Positions 32,748 to 45,290 of a stretch of DNA of 64,000 nucleotides are shown piece after piece. Position 1 is the first letter of the stretch, and each line of letters opens with the position of its first letter. The notes under the pieces are model-generated. The model saw only the letters and a program-made list of their open reading frames with translations. It did not search any database and was not told where the DNA came from. The DNA is taken from contig WEDG01000993.1 in the NCBI GenBank assembly GCA_017591395.1, forward strand, positions 248,001-312,000, written 5' to 3'. The position numbers were made by a program, and so were the translations under genes. This DNA is from Schistocephalus solidus. Its lineage: Eukaryota; Platyhelminthes; Cestoda; Diphyllobothriidea; Diphyllobothriidae.

Positions 32748-35700
32748 GTAAGCTCCGTTAGTTTCACTTTTAAAATAAATTTTATTGTGTTTATTTTCGT
32801 TGGAATTCACTGTAGCTGAATGCCAAAAGTTCACTCGAGAAATAGAAGTAAAAATCCAAAACATCCGTAACGGTAGCCTGTAGGAGGGAACATAAAGTAC
32901 TGAAAATTCTTGTTGATCGGAAGCTTTTCAACAGAATCATCATTAAACGACGGCTATATAGCTCGACATCTGTAATTTAGGCGTTACTTCATTTGGAATT
33001 TTGTACTGTTTCCGCCTCTTCTCTAGTTTTTGAAATACATGTTTTGAGCTAAACTCTTCTCAGCGGAGGCTTTGATACGCTAAAATAGCTTGAACATATC
33101 GGTGGCGCGCAAATGCAGTCTATCTCTTGGTAAAAGTACAGAGGTGTATTTCGCATGTCACCCTTCGAATTCCTGACTTCGAAGCTGCCCCACCACATTA
33201 CGGCATCATCGTAACGTTCAGTTCACTTCTTATGCGAAGCATTGACCCACCTTCCTATCAGCGTATTAGTATACTAGGGCCAAATTACCACCCTAAGTGA
33301 GCTTTTCACTGAAGCGTTAAGGCTGTTTTTGGTGTAGCCTATTTTTTTCACAAATCCAAGCTTTAGCTTCCTAGGGTTTTCGCGGACTTTAGCTACAACG
33401 CATACTATCAACAAGCTAGTTTAAGTCTCAAAATAAAAACCTTACTCCAAATAATCACACGGTAATCATGTAAAAGCACGAAGGGACATATCCAATAAAA
33501 CTGCTTTTCATTCTGCCTTCACTGAGCAACTGGGTAGGCAATGATAAATGTACAAAACTTAAAATCTAACGTTTTCGGAAAATTATCCGGAGATTCTCTA
33601 TAAAACTTAAAGAAAGTGTAGGGTAGAAAAGATAAATACAATATATGTTTGTTTAATTGGATGTTGTTTATGCAAAGATTAGACGCATTATTAGTGGTGG
33701 ATGCCACTGGTCAGTTAAACGGATTTATTGATCTGAACTGCGTAATGATTGATTGTTTCAGTTAATTTTACCAATGCCGGTATTTTAACTGGCTCCAGTA
33801 GTTAAGGATGTCTTTCACATCGATGCTACGATCACGATGACTGAGCGTAAATCCAATAGGACCGAACAAGTATCTTATTAATGCGATAAGCGCATTACTC
33901 CTTAATAAGTTATAATTGACAAGCCTGTTGTTTCTGTTCCTATGGTTTTGAGATTAAACGAGCGCTCCTTGATGAAAGAAAGTCATCGTTCTTGAGCTTT
34001 ATCTTTCATGCAGTTTCTTCCCAGTGAATTACGCAGAATTTCCTTTTACTGTGGTTTTGGAGGATAAAGCGTCAGCGTCGAAGGAAGCATTATGTCGTCT
34101 CTTGTCAGGATGCTGACAGTAGTTATCTTATGTGGATATTGGATATGGGTGGTTCTTCTGCCCAGAGGCATGACTCAGTTCATCACCACTAAAAGTCATT
34201 TTCTACCAGATCTTGACAATTTTTTGTCAAGATTTCAAAACAGAATCTGTTATTGGGTACGGTCGTACTTCCTGTTTGCCCCATTTAACATCCGTGGGGT
34301 TTTCTATATAACAAGTGCAACAAATGTAACCGCATGATTCTCACCGACTCTCTCTGTCACTCTGAATAAGAAAAAAGCTGAAGATTTTTAAGACTCCAAC
34401 TGAACGACTGATTTGACGTGATTAGAACCAGGGCATACCAGCTGATTATCGGATACGTGAACTCACCTAATCTTCACTTCTATAAAATACTTACGTTTTA
34501 TCCGGATAGGTTTAATTTGGACCCCTTTTCCTTTCGCTCACTCCCTCTAATGCCTCTCTCAAGTGTTACCATTAGAATTAGATTTAGGGTCAGAGAGATT
34601 ATGGTTTAGTTTTCGAAGTGAAAGGTTGGGGTCAAAGGGTTATGGTTAGCGTTACACTACACATATTTATGTTTAGGGTTAGGAGTTAGGGACGCCGTAA
34701 TCAGCGCTGTCAAAGGTTTGGACAAAAACAGTCCAAACCTTTTCAGATAAATTTATTTCGCTGTCCCGACTCCCTTTGGATACAAGTTGCAACGGTACTT
34801 CAGATGTCCGACAGAACATCAGCTACAAAGGCGTGTTTAGAATTACTAAATCCTTCCCATTCATTTCTGAGAGAGTTAAGTAAACATCTTAGGCTGTTTA
34901 TTAATGAAAAAGTGTCCATTTTGCTAGTATTAACGAAAATATAATCAAAGAAATAACATGTCCATTTGTTCTCGTTTGCTTCAGCGAACTCACAGTCGGA
35001 ATGATAAGGCTTCCCGTGTTTCGGTTGCATGCTCCTCCAAGAAGAAATCCATAAGCTCTTTCCTTATAAATTAGCAATGCATGGCCGTCAAAGCATTTGA
35101 AATCGGAGGCAACTTCATGGACTAAAATAATGCCAATTCTTTTTTCATGTTGTAAGAGCTTGAACGCGCATTTTTTGAGGCCTAGCTTCTGCAAGCATTG
35201 TAGAAGGACGTGTTATTTTAGAACAATCCTGAAGCCATTGTATAGCCTTTATTTGGCTCCCAGTCAAACTCGTTACGAATAAAGAAAGGTTTATTAACAA
35301 ACCTAAAGGACTATCGTGTGGAAGTGAACACGAGGTGTGGCTCTCCGTGTATGCTCTACGTCAACTTGTCCCCAGGGACATATCTGCCAGTACTAGGGCC
35401 TTATGGTAATCAGCAACTCTCCTATCAAGCTACGTCTGTCTACATGCACGCAGCTGTTTAACGCAATGGTTGCAACATTTAAGAATACTGGAGAAATCCC
35501 TTTTAGTCCCGGTTAGATCTAGTATTTTGATGTGGCTGTATGATACAAGACAATGAAATCACATATTGTGGTGAGACATCAGGCAGATTTAAGTCTACTC
35601 TGATTGGTTGGACGTCATTAGTCAATTTCACAGGCCGAAGGTCTCCGCGTACGATTTTTTCTGGGTTGCAAAGAGTTAAATTCAAGTAGGATGAAGTCAC

Positions 35701-36119
35701 CAACAAAATCAAAAAAATTCATTATCTTGTAAGAGAAGTAACTTGGGTATTTTCAGAGGCTTTGACTGGAATCAAAACATGAACGTAAAGTAATTCATAG
35801 GAGACAATCGCAATAAAGTGATCATGCATAATAATTAAGCAATGTAAAATTCACAGGATTATTTAGCAAGCTTCGTGGAATAAAGGTGACAGTGTGAATA
35901 ACATCAGGATGACAATACTTATTTCTGGGTATTCAAATTGCAGCAGCTGCTTCATGCAACAGCATAACATGTTTGTGAATGGAAATTAACAACTCAGCAA
36001 ATTCAGTTAATATTTGAGTGTTCTAATACGTTAAAAACGGGTTTGTCATACTTTTCTGATACATTTAAGGCAAATTTTGTTGCTTTTTATAAATTCTATG
36101 ATATCTAAATATTTTGTAG
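32748..36119. other. Intronic sequence of the SH3 gene
   Basis: No recognised exon. It includes a degenerate TTAGGG-like tract at 34560-34700 (listed separately). Minus-strand open frames at 34800-35194 show no recognisable domain. Confidence 0.45.
34560..34700 (+). repeat. Degenerate TTAGGG-like tract
   Basis: Several TTAGGG or one-off units are scattered here (gatttagggtcag, gggttatggttagcg, gtttagggttaggagttaggga), denser toward 34670-34700. The flatworm telomere repeat is TTAGGG, so this may be a decayed interstitial telomere-like or satellite sequence. A comparable tract on the opposite strand lies at 48365-48570. Confidence 0.45.
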
Positions 36120-36164
36120 AAAGATGCTGTGGTGGCTTCCGTTACTTGCTCACCCCATACAAAG
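36120..36164 (+). CDS. SH3-domain protein gene, micro-exon g (15 codons)
   Basis: This 45-base exon, phase 0 at both ends, has acceptor atattttgtag and donor gtacgt. It encodes KDAVVASVTCSPHTK. Open frame, two good splice sites and exact phase fit between the neighbouring exons support it. It is small, so the call rests on context. Confidence 0.6.
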
Positions 36165-39100
36165 GTACGTTGTTTACTGTTTTTAAGGGTTGGGTTTTTG
36201 TATTAACTAATCTATGAGACAAATATATTAGCCTTTACAACCGTCTTAATGCATGGCCGCGTTGGGTCGGACGGTAATGGATAGGACAATTATCACGCGA
36301 TCGATTAACGGAATTACAGATTTTTCCAACAAATTTTGCATTGGTACTTTTCTTGTGTAGGGCACCTCTATATCCACTCCTCCAAGTAAAGTACTTCTTA
36401 TTATTTTATGGGAAGATGAGTGTGTACAAGACCAAGATTGACCTCGTCCACCACTGGTCTCCGAAAAAAACATCGAGTAAATTTAGTTTACTTGTGGGAT
36501 TATTTTACCGGGTGGACTAAAGAAGAGAGCTGCTGATGCTAATCTAGAGCAAAAACTTGCAGCCCTGTTAAGCACGTGCACCATGACTAAAACATGAAAA
36601 TCCCCTGGGACCACTACCATCTGACTCCACATTTGGGACAGGAAAATTAGGAAGTAAGCTATATGTTTTAAATCATACATGAACTTGTACTTGGAAATTT
36701 CACATTCACTTCTCAACTTTAAGTGCATCATCCTTCAGTGAACAAATTAGCATGCACTGCTTGAAATTTCAACCCACGACTCTTGACTGCTTGTTTAAAA
36801 AGAAGGTCGAAAGTATCGGCGTGAAGTTTCATTTGCAAAATGTGGGTAATTAACTGATCGGTTATCAAACGATTTTGTGCAAAAAACATAATTTCCTCAT
36901 TGTCTTTAACCAACGGGGCTGAAGTTTCTACCTTTTCGATGCAGCATTCTGAGCAAATAAAGCACTCATTACCAGTTTATCCATCCATTTCCCAAAAAGG
37001 TTACCCTGTCTGCGTAATCGACAGCATTGACCCAAACAATATTCTGAGCTTTCAAGCAGTTCTGATTTATGTCAGTATGTCGAGTTATTTTTGAAGACAC
37101 TCATCACCCATGTAACTATGTTTTCCTCCTTAAGGCTGTTAGTATGGGAACAACATTTCGTTCTATAGGTGAACCCGTGGCAGTTGTGTAGTGCAGCAGC
37201 AGATGAACAGCCGGACACATGTCAGGACATTTACCTAGCAGTAGTTTCTTAAATATGGTAAACAATTTTCAGGACTAAAATTACTACTGCTCGATTTATG
37301 GGAATAGAAATGACGCGGTGTTCATCGCGACTGATAGTATCTAAGTTTGCTGTTTACACAACTCTTGCGCCATCTCTGGCATATCCTGGTCTGGTGACTT
37401 TTCATTAAAATTCCTTTCGTAACTTCCGACAAAGTTGTATGGCACTTATAACGTGCAGGTCTCAATCCTGTCTTTTGGACCTCCCGACTAGTATGTGGGA
37501 TCCCTATGGTAACCTGGCCAAATAAAACATAAGAGAACGCTAAATAGGCTATGCGGTTTCCAATTTTTGGGTCACATAAAGTAACGCCCAGCAAAATTGA
37601 ACCAATAACGTTTTTTGCATTTAATCTTTTAGAGGGCATTCAATATTGTCGTCTGTACGATGTTGACTGAATGATACGTAGATCTGTTGTGAGTCACAGG
37701 AGCATTCTATAATATTTATTCAGTCGTCTGTAGTAACGATGCCATCTTTTGGAAACAAGGTGCATTTGATCTTTCACATACCAGGAAAGTCAGATTCTCC
37801 GTCATGAACTGATGTGCACAGAAATCGGTCGGGCAGACCCTTTCGCTGAAGAGTGTGTTTATGGGTCCATGGACTGCTATTTTTTTAGGAAAACTAGTAC
37901 GATTATAAGGCTGTTCTTTATGGCCCCAGTGTGGAGAAAGCCATAATAATGTCTATGAAATGTTGATTCCAATTTCTAATGGTTTTTTACATAATTAATT
38001 TAAGCTTGATCAACAACCTGCCCACAAAGCCTGTGTATAGGACTGCACTCGACGAAATTGTGAGCGAGGATCAGCATTAGAGATCCCATTTCCTGTCATA
38101 TTTGAGCAACTGTGCTGATGTCTACAATTCTACTTAGGCGGACGGTTGAAGAGTAACGGTTTAATAAGACATCTCAGTTGTATGATTCACCATTTTTGTC
38201 CATCATTCATTACGACGGTTCAAATGCCGCGCCAGCAATTGCTTCTGCTCAAATGCAAATGCGAGACTTATTTTTTGCTCACATTCAAGTTTTTTTAAGA
38301 ACAGGCACGCAATAGCTAATTCAGTTACATGTTCTATCTCATGAAATGTCACACGAACTCCTGAAATGCGAGTTCGTACGCAAGTGGGGTCAAAGTATTT
38401 ATTATCATGTAACGTTATCAATATATATTTCAATCAAGCGAGGCTGCCGGTGTTTTAATGATCTTATTTTAGACCACCTGTGAAAACAAAAATAAAAAAT
38501 TATTACCTAACTACTATGTCGTTTTCGCGTTGCTTTTCAGTGTCCTTATAAAGTTTCATATATTTTATCGAAGAAAATCAAAGAGTATTTTTTCTATTCA
38601 TGTGGTAGAAAATCGCGTCTTCTTCAAATGTTATGCTTGAAGTAAAGGAATTTTTCAAAAAGTCGACTTATTTTGCATCAAAGCCACCGTTACGCTTGTA
38701 TTCAGGGTCTCCAACCCCTATACTGTATACATTTCGTTTAATGAAAGTAACATATTTCTCTATCCAATGAGGAAGACGTCACATAGTGCTCATAAAATAC
38801 TGCATTAGATAAGAATGATGTTGCATGCTTTATAAGCATAATAAAAACATGTACAGTTACGTTGGTTTATGAATGGAAATTTTACGCTCTTAAAAATTGC
38901 ATAACAACACAATTTTAAACTCGAAAATTATCCTTTTATCGACATGTAATTTGAAGCAAAAATAGTTTGTTAGAAAATGAGTACAAGAAAGAATATTTTC
39001 TTTCGCATTTTCTACAAACTATAGTTGTATTAACATAGGCATTATAAATCATCGAGAAAAAGCATACTAATTGATTATTCGTTTTGTAGTTGAATTTTAG

Positions 39101-39426
39101 CGGGCGGCTTGAAAGTATCGCGCTCAAGGGCCGGCATCGTGATGTCATCGATATATCTTGGGATAGGACTGCAAAATAATTAAGAGTTAAACCATTTCTT
39201 AAGTATTTTTTTTCAAACCTTAATAATATTTCGGTCTTTCTATTGAAATTTCAGGAGATAGTACCTCCACTGTAATTACTTTAGGTTATATTAAATTTTG
39301 CATCATGTAGGGTTTCCTAGTGTTCACGACATACAATCTTATCCTATTCCTAACATTCTTGGATTGAAATTGTCCGTCCACTGTATCTTTGCTTTATATT
39401 AAATATATGTTTATTTACCTGTATAG
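36165..39426. other. Intronic sequence of the SH3 gene
   Basis: No recognised exon. Minus-strand open frames at 36246-36473, 36483-36731 and 36728-36913 run in tandem but show no known motif and are not called as genes. Confidence 0.4.
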
Positions 39427-39523
39427 AAATCCCTCAACGACACTGCGGTTGGTGGTTCCGAGCCTGTTAATCTAATGGGCCGTTATGATTTTACCGGTAT
39501 CTGTCTCTTCGAATTTACGGCAG
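39427..39523 (+). CDS. SH3-domain protein gene, exon h (linker and first strand of SH3)
   Basis: This 97-base exon starts in phase 0 after acceptor acctgtatag and ends one base into a codon at donor gtaagt. It encodes a linker (KSLNDTAVGGSEPVNLMGRY) and then DFTGICLFEFTA. The end is the SH3 opening motif: CLFEFTA corresponds to the usual ALYDYxA. The split codon completes as Ala with the first two bases of the next exon. Confidence 0.85.
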
Positions 39524-40609
39524 GTAAGTCCGTTTCCTTCATCAAGACCTGGCCACTCAGATAAAATTAGCAAACATTTTGGAAAAACCATATGTTTAAA
39601 CCCTTAATAATGTGAAAACATTCACATGCTCTGTATTTTCACCGATAACAATATACTGGAGGCAAACATTGGGAAAATAGGACCCCAGACAAACGAAAAT
39701 TACTCTTCATCCGAAAAGAATTGAACCTCTGATTTCTGAATTGGCACTGAAAGTAAAAGGCTAAACTCGTTCAAACAATAATGAATATTTTTAAATTGTC
39801 AATTTGCCTAATTTCCTGAAATGTAAAAAAAGATAAAAATGGGACGGTAAAAACTTTGTGTTGCTTCACCGCTGTTCTCATCTGATCGACTTGTGTAAAA
39901 ATTTGATTAAAATATAAAAAGTGTTTGGTAACTGAGTTAGGTAGCTAAAACGCCTTACCTGTTTTGCGGTTCTACAGGATATCAAAGTTGTTTAGAGGAA
40001 AGTCAAAAGGTAAATTAGGCCCGTGATAAGGACAAGGCTTATGCCGAGGTCTATGGTGAGTTGGCTGTATTACTAGCGGTAGCATTCCACCATTCAGCTT
40101 ACCTCGTGTGTGTTGTATCCGGAATAGATCAAAGTCTCTCCGGAATAGATAATAGCCTCTCATTTGCTTGCAGTTCAAACGCAACTTTTGCAAAATTAGA
40201 AAACGATTTAGACGAAATTTGACGGGGTGGTTCTCTGCCACGTCAACTATGTCGGTCTTGGCTGGGCACAGGCCTTCTTATTAGCTTTCTAAAAAGTCAC
40301 AAGACAGTTCTGACAGTTCCTATTGAACTGAATCGAACATTGTTCATTGCATGAACTCTTCGCTATTGCGAACTTCTGATGCTTTGCTTTGGTAATATTT
40401 CATGTTCCTGTCGGCACAACCTCAATTTTTGACTAAGCTTATTTAGCTAAAGCATAACAATCAATGTTAGCGTGATGTCTCAATAAATTAAACTCATGCT
40501 ACTTTCAATTCCAACAAAGGAGTAGCTCTTATGTACAAGTGCAACTAAGATATGTCCATTCTTCCTCAATTGGAAGATCAAATGTTTCCTTCTTTGGTCT
40601 TATCTGCAG

Positions 40610-40767
40610 CTCTTGATGATGAAATCACAATTCATCCAGGCGATAAAATAACACACATTCACCAATTTGATAAAAATTGGCTTTGGGGGACAAACCGAAA
40701 AGGTAAAGCTGGACGATTTCCCAAGTCTTACGTCGAGATTTTTGAGGAGGACGCGAAGAGCTTATGA
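40610..40767 (+). CDS. SH3-domain protein gene, last exon (main part of SH3 and stop)
   Basis: The exon follows acceptor cttatctgcag in phase 1. It encodes LDDEITIHPGDKITHIHQFD, then KNWLWGTNRKGKAGRFPKSY and VEIFEEDAKSL before TGA. The hallmarks of SH3 are all here: the DDEIT acidic RT loop, GD turn, the Trp of NWLWG that lines the proline-binding groove, and the G-FP-SYVE end (usually G.FP.NYV). Only 11 codons follow the SH3 core, so the domain is truly C-terminal. Reading upstream of 40610 into MSILPQLED is intron. Confidence 0.9.
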
Positions 40768-40855
40768 ACAGGTCCTACTCTTTCATACATGACCTCAGCG
40801 CCATTCTTCCAGGAGTTTGTTTATCGTACCTGTTCTTTATAAGCGCAAATTACCG

Positions 40856-40861
40856 AATAAA
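40856..40861 (+). terminator. Polyadenylation signal of the SH3 gene
   Basis: AATAAA lies 89 bases after the stop codon of the SH3-domain gene, in a suitable AT-rich 3' UTR. No other gene is close enough to claim it. Confidence 0.65.
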
Positions 40862-43800
40862 CATTGCCCAAAACCCGAATGTAAAACCTATTCAAATGAC
40901 CTGACAAGGCTTTTGTACAATTACCCTACTACTGAATGCCTTCAATAAGTGCTTACTTATTTTACTGCCTTCCTTTCGGGTAACTTGATTGCCCAGTCAC
41001 TGCAAAAAACGAAGGGTGAGTAAATATCTTTCTTCGATTCGGCTTCTTTGCAGGATAGCAAGATAAAATACAGCAGGACAGGGAGTTGGGTAACTAGTTG
41101 GATTTTTCGGCAACTGAGGCCCAAAGGACGCAAGAACAAAGTGCTCCGGCTTTTCCAGTTGTGCTAGCTCACATTTCCGCAAGTAGTATTGTCATGAAAT
41201 CTAAAAGTTAAACTAACTGTAAGGACCCACATTTATTGTGACAACATCAAACTTATGTTAAAGGGACCTTCAAACTTCTGGTTAAAATATTATTCCAGGC
41301 TCATATAACCGCAATATGCAAACACGTTTCCTTGTTCAGCTAGTATCTTAGGAAAGGACGATCCGCAGAGGACATTTAGAAATCTGATTGAACGCCCTAA
41401 ATACTCTTTCAAACCTTACATTAATATGTTTCTAGTTAGAACGGCAGGAGTAATCTGCTATGGCTTCGCTAGGACACAGACAGAAGTTGTGTGTATACAC
41501 TTTAACAATCACCCTAGTATTCTTGAGCACATTCGTGTTTTTTCATTAGATTAGAAATTTGGCTGCATATTTGGTTGTGTAAAGTTTGGTGTGAAAAACG
41601 TTCTCAGAACAAAATCAAGATAAATTGCTTTGGGTAGGCTGCAAAACTATGATATGAGCACCAAGTATTCCAACGTCATTGCCAGCAGCAAATGACCCTA
41701 GCTTAAGATTTTACTTTTAAAGTGAAAAGAGAGGTAGATATCTGAACGTGTTTACTAGGTGTCAGCAAACGGAAACCCGCGCCTGAAGATAAATCAGTCC
41801 CAAAAAGACACTTCATCGCTTCTGCGTGGGCCACCAACAGCTGATAGCATGTCTGATAAGTCTGAGCGATAAAGCAGTGGTTTTTCTTGGCTTTTCTAGT
41901 GGCTAATTGCACAAAACCTTAACCTACTATGCGGTGGACATGTCTGTTCGTGGATATATGTCCCGGGTCTGCGTTAGGCAGTCATCATGAGGATTTTTCT
42001 GTTTTTGCCACTACGGCGAACTGAGACTTACGACTATAGCTTTCAAATGTGAAACAGAATATCTTAAGGGTTGTCAAAGTAACGGAAATGAAACATTTCA
42101 AGTAGAACAGGGTAGATTTCGAAACGTTGGCATTGTGTCGATTTATAAAGCGAATTTAATTTCTAATGCACCGAGTAATAGAAAGAAACCGGCAAAGAAA
42201 ACAAACTAATCTCTTTCGACTTCTGTTCAGTCAAATTTCGACTAAGACACCTGGCATCCACAGTTCTGAGCCATTTCCTATGCTACAATTTAAATGCCTT
42301 GTGATAAATTATCGATCTATTGTTTATTAGGTTTTGTTGAAATTACGAAAAATATCCCGAACGACCGTCGACAGTCTACGAAAAACCCCACTGAACTCAA
42401 AAACATAGTAGCATGAACCATTATAACGAACTGCGTAAAAAATGGTCTACATGGGTCATAAAAAATCGACATAAACCGTCGTTCATGGCCGACCCCAGAG
42501 AGTTCGGTTGGTAACTTTTGAAGTTACTGGACAGACAAAGCATAATGAAACGAAAAAGGTCATTCTCGATGGCCGGTTAGGAAAAAGATTGAAATTATGA
42601 CGTTTTTAAGATTTTGAAATGCCCATCCATGCTGCATCATATCTATACATTTAATAATACTGTTCATGAAGTACGCGACATAATCCACATAAATAGCAAA
42701 ATTGTGTTAGTCCAATACGACATATTTTAATAGTTAAGAGAAATTAACGGTTTTCGTGATGCGGAAAGCATACAGCATGGAATTCGGAAACATTAAAATA
42801 AGTGAACGGGCAGGTCGTATTCTAAATTAATATGAAATTAAAAAGGATTTTATGTGAATCGAAAGTTGTAATTTCTTTAAATTTTTGGAATTTAAAAATG
42901 TCCTTTGCTGCCTGATGAGTACATCACATAACTTTGTGCATATTTTATGTCAAATAATAAGCTATTTTTCCGAGAGCATCTAATTGTGCTGTTGTAGACG
43001 GGCGTCCTTTCTGTCTTTGGCTACCTGCGATAACAGACTGTGAAGTATTTGCTCCCCCTGAACCAGTCCTGATTTATGAGATTATTTTTAAATTCTGCAT
43101 CTGATAACATACCGGCGTCATTCATTTCTCATTGACATTAATCTATACAAGACCAGTATTGACGGTAAAAGCGAATGCTGGTGTGGTACAGACGTATTGT
43201 CGGACGAGGAACAGAAAGGGCTGAGGAAACAGTAAAATACAGAAAAAAGAGTAACTAACAATCAAACAGGGCCAGTATTTAGGTCAGCATTGACAGATAG
43301 AAGACAGAATATCCAGAAGATCCGCTTTCTGGGTTATACAAGGCTCCCCGTCCTGGACTGCAAAGCACAGGGAGTCCCTTTAAAACCTCTAAATTTACAA
43401 AACGAGATTTTCTTACTTTCCTAGAGGAAAAAACCCGCCTGCCGCTACATTCCCCTTTTCGCACGGTTCCTATTGTTGCAGTCTCCAATGTTTCTTCCTT
43501 AACCGGTAATGGCACAAAATACGGAAGGAAAGGGTCTGCTGCATCCTATGTTGCCATAAGTAGGCGTTTCGGTCATGGTTTTAATTTATCAAAATTGTAC
43601 ATTGCAGGCCGAGCGGTTAGGAAGTAAGTGAAGGATGGGGTTTACACATCGAAGAACGCGTATATTTTTCTCCACGTTGAAAAATTGCCCGAAGTGCCTA
43701 CAGGTAAACTGGATGAAAACGTTTAATTAAGTCATCTAATTGATTGAAAGTACCAGAAACTTGTCGACTGGAATACTTTTTTGCCTAACGACGGCTGATC

Positions 43801-44629
43801 CTAGATGGTAGCCTGCTAGTTTTTGGGCAAATTTGAATACTTCTTGAAGATGCCACATATATTCGTCGGGGCTATGTTTGCCAGAGGTAGGTATAGGCAA
43901 GCGTGTGTCAACTCAAAAACGAATCTGGCGTTCGGTCGGCATAAAGAAAGGAAAATACCTAGTAGAGTAACGCACCGCGGCGTGGTTAGCAATCATCACA
44001 CTCGATCAAAATCATGGGATGGTCCTCTTTAGCCAACGCCTCCAGTGAATAAATCAGTCTTCGCTTTGTTTTTCAGATTTGCCCATTTCACTCAGGGTGA
44101 GCGGTTATCCCGCAGGTCCCATAAATATCAATGACGACCCCAGTCCCCAATAACGACCCATCCAGTCAGCAAATACCACAGGAGTCACACAATTGGCACC
44201 CTATCATAAGTGGGGCACTGCTTATGTCCCATAACCATCACTAGTATAAATCTGTGACCTGAAGTTGTGAACGGTATGGGGCATATGACACCCGATGTAG
44301 ACGTTAAAATGGGAAACTTGTAAACATATTTTTGAAGGGGATTCGTTTACACTGTTGTGGTGATTTAAACGAAGCACAGGCTGTGCAATTTTGTCAGAAA
44401 ATGGCCACATGCTCATAGAGGAGTCATTAGCAAAACTCCCGGCGGGCTGCATCTGTTTTCGTTTTCTGTCTTACGTAACCTAACTTAGTGTGAATATCTG
44501 TTATTTCAGAATTTAAAAGGCTTCAGTATATAATTAATAGTCTATTTATGGTTGTGCCATCTCTAAGTAGCAAAATTTACTTCTCAATAAATGGCCATGA
44601 ATGTTGACTACGAAGGATGTAAGCTGGTT
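40862..44629. other. Intergenic stretch, nothing recognised
   Basis: AT-rich DNA with short, mutually overlapping open frames. The GC-richer patch at about 43300-43560 has a 78-codon minus-strand open frame (43515-43279), but no recognisable motif. No exon pair with consistent phase was found. Confidence 0.4.
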
Positions 44630-45290
44630 CAGACGAGCCACGCAGTTCAATATCGATAGGGAGATGCAGACCACGTTGTATTGCTCTGTGCTCTGAGCCA
44701 TTACCCAATTGAGTTGGGTTGGTTCACTTGCTTACACAACGTTGAATTCACCAGGTAAATTTGATGCTCCGTCAGGTCGATGTCTAAGGGGAACGATGCA
44801 AACGCGTCTGCATTAGCTGGTGTTTCGCATTAGCGGTATACACAAGTGAGCTCATGCTCCTGTTATAGCTCCTACCAATGAGCGAGTTGGCTTTCAGCGT
44901 ATTTGGTCTACTATAACCACCGAAGGGCCTTGTGGTCAAAACGCACGTGAACAGTTTGTCGGCAGATATATACGGAACTGTTTAAGGAAAGGTAATTCGA
45001 ATTGAAATTATCGAGGGTATGTGCAATAATTCCATTGTGGGATTCGAAAGTGAGTAAATGTTGAAACAGAGCGCACTCTCTTGACTTGTGATGGGACGGC
45101 ACCAATAGATATTGCACCGGAGTCAGTATCACGAAGCGATGCAGTTGCGTTAATGGCCGTTTATAGGAGCATGAGTAGAGACTCTTTTCGTGAGGTTGGC
45201 CGTAAGGTGATCAAACGCTGTCTCGCAGTCATCGATCCGACTGAACCTCGGTACTTTAGCAGCGAGTTTATATAGCATTCACACTATGCC
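44630..45290 (-). mobile_element. Gypsy-type retrotransposon relic (RT end and RNase H start)
   Basis: On the minus strand, 45210-45130 reads IDDCETAFDHLTANLT, the 'C..AF..LK..L' connection after the Gypsy RT thumb. 45110-45065 reads DTDSGAISIGAVPSQ, matching the RNase H start 'DTDAS..AIGAVLSQ'. 44955-44911 reads VHVRFDHKALRWL, matching 'F.V.TDHKAL.WL'. The three blocks are in the right order and spacing but in different frames, with stops between them. It is an old fragment, distinct in sequence from the element at 5363-14860. No LTRs were seen around it. Confidence 0.75.

Larger units (their letters stand above)
25026..40861 (+). other. Multi-exon gene for an SH3-domain protein (5' end not identified)
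   Basis: Nine exons are supported by splice sites, phase and a continuous frame, giving 286 codons to a TGA at 40765-40767. An AATAAA follows at 40856-40861. All introns between recognised exons are phase 0 except the last, which is phase 1 and lies inside the SH3 domain. Intron sizes range from 95 bases to about 5.4 kb. The product has an acidic/basic, probably coiled or disordered, N-terminal and central part. That includes three tandem 28-residue units encoded by duplicated exons. A C-terminal SH3 domain follows, which binds proline-rich partners in signalling or cytoskeletal complexes. The N-terminal part was not matched to a known family, so a cortactin, drebrin-like or LASP identity is not claimed. 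The true start codon may lie upstream of 25026 or could be the internal ATG at 25797. Confidence 0.8.

Noticed and set aside
34800..35194. Minus-strand open frames (76 and 97 codons)
   Set aside because: Somewhat protein-like, but no family recognised and no splice support.
36246..36913. Three consecutive minus-strand open frames as a gene in the SH3 intron
   Set aside because: No motif, no consistent splice phases; the frames are short and fit chance in AT-rich DNA.
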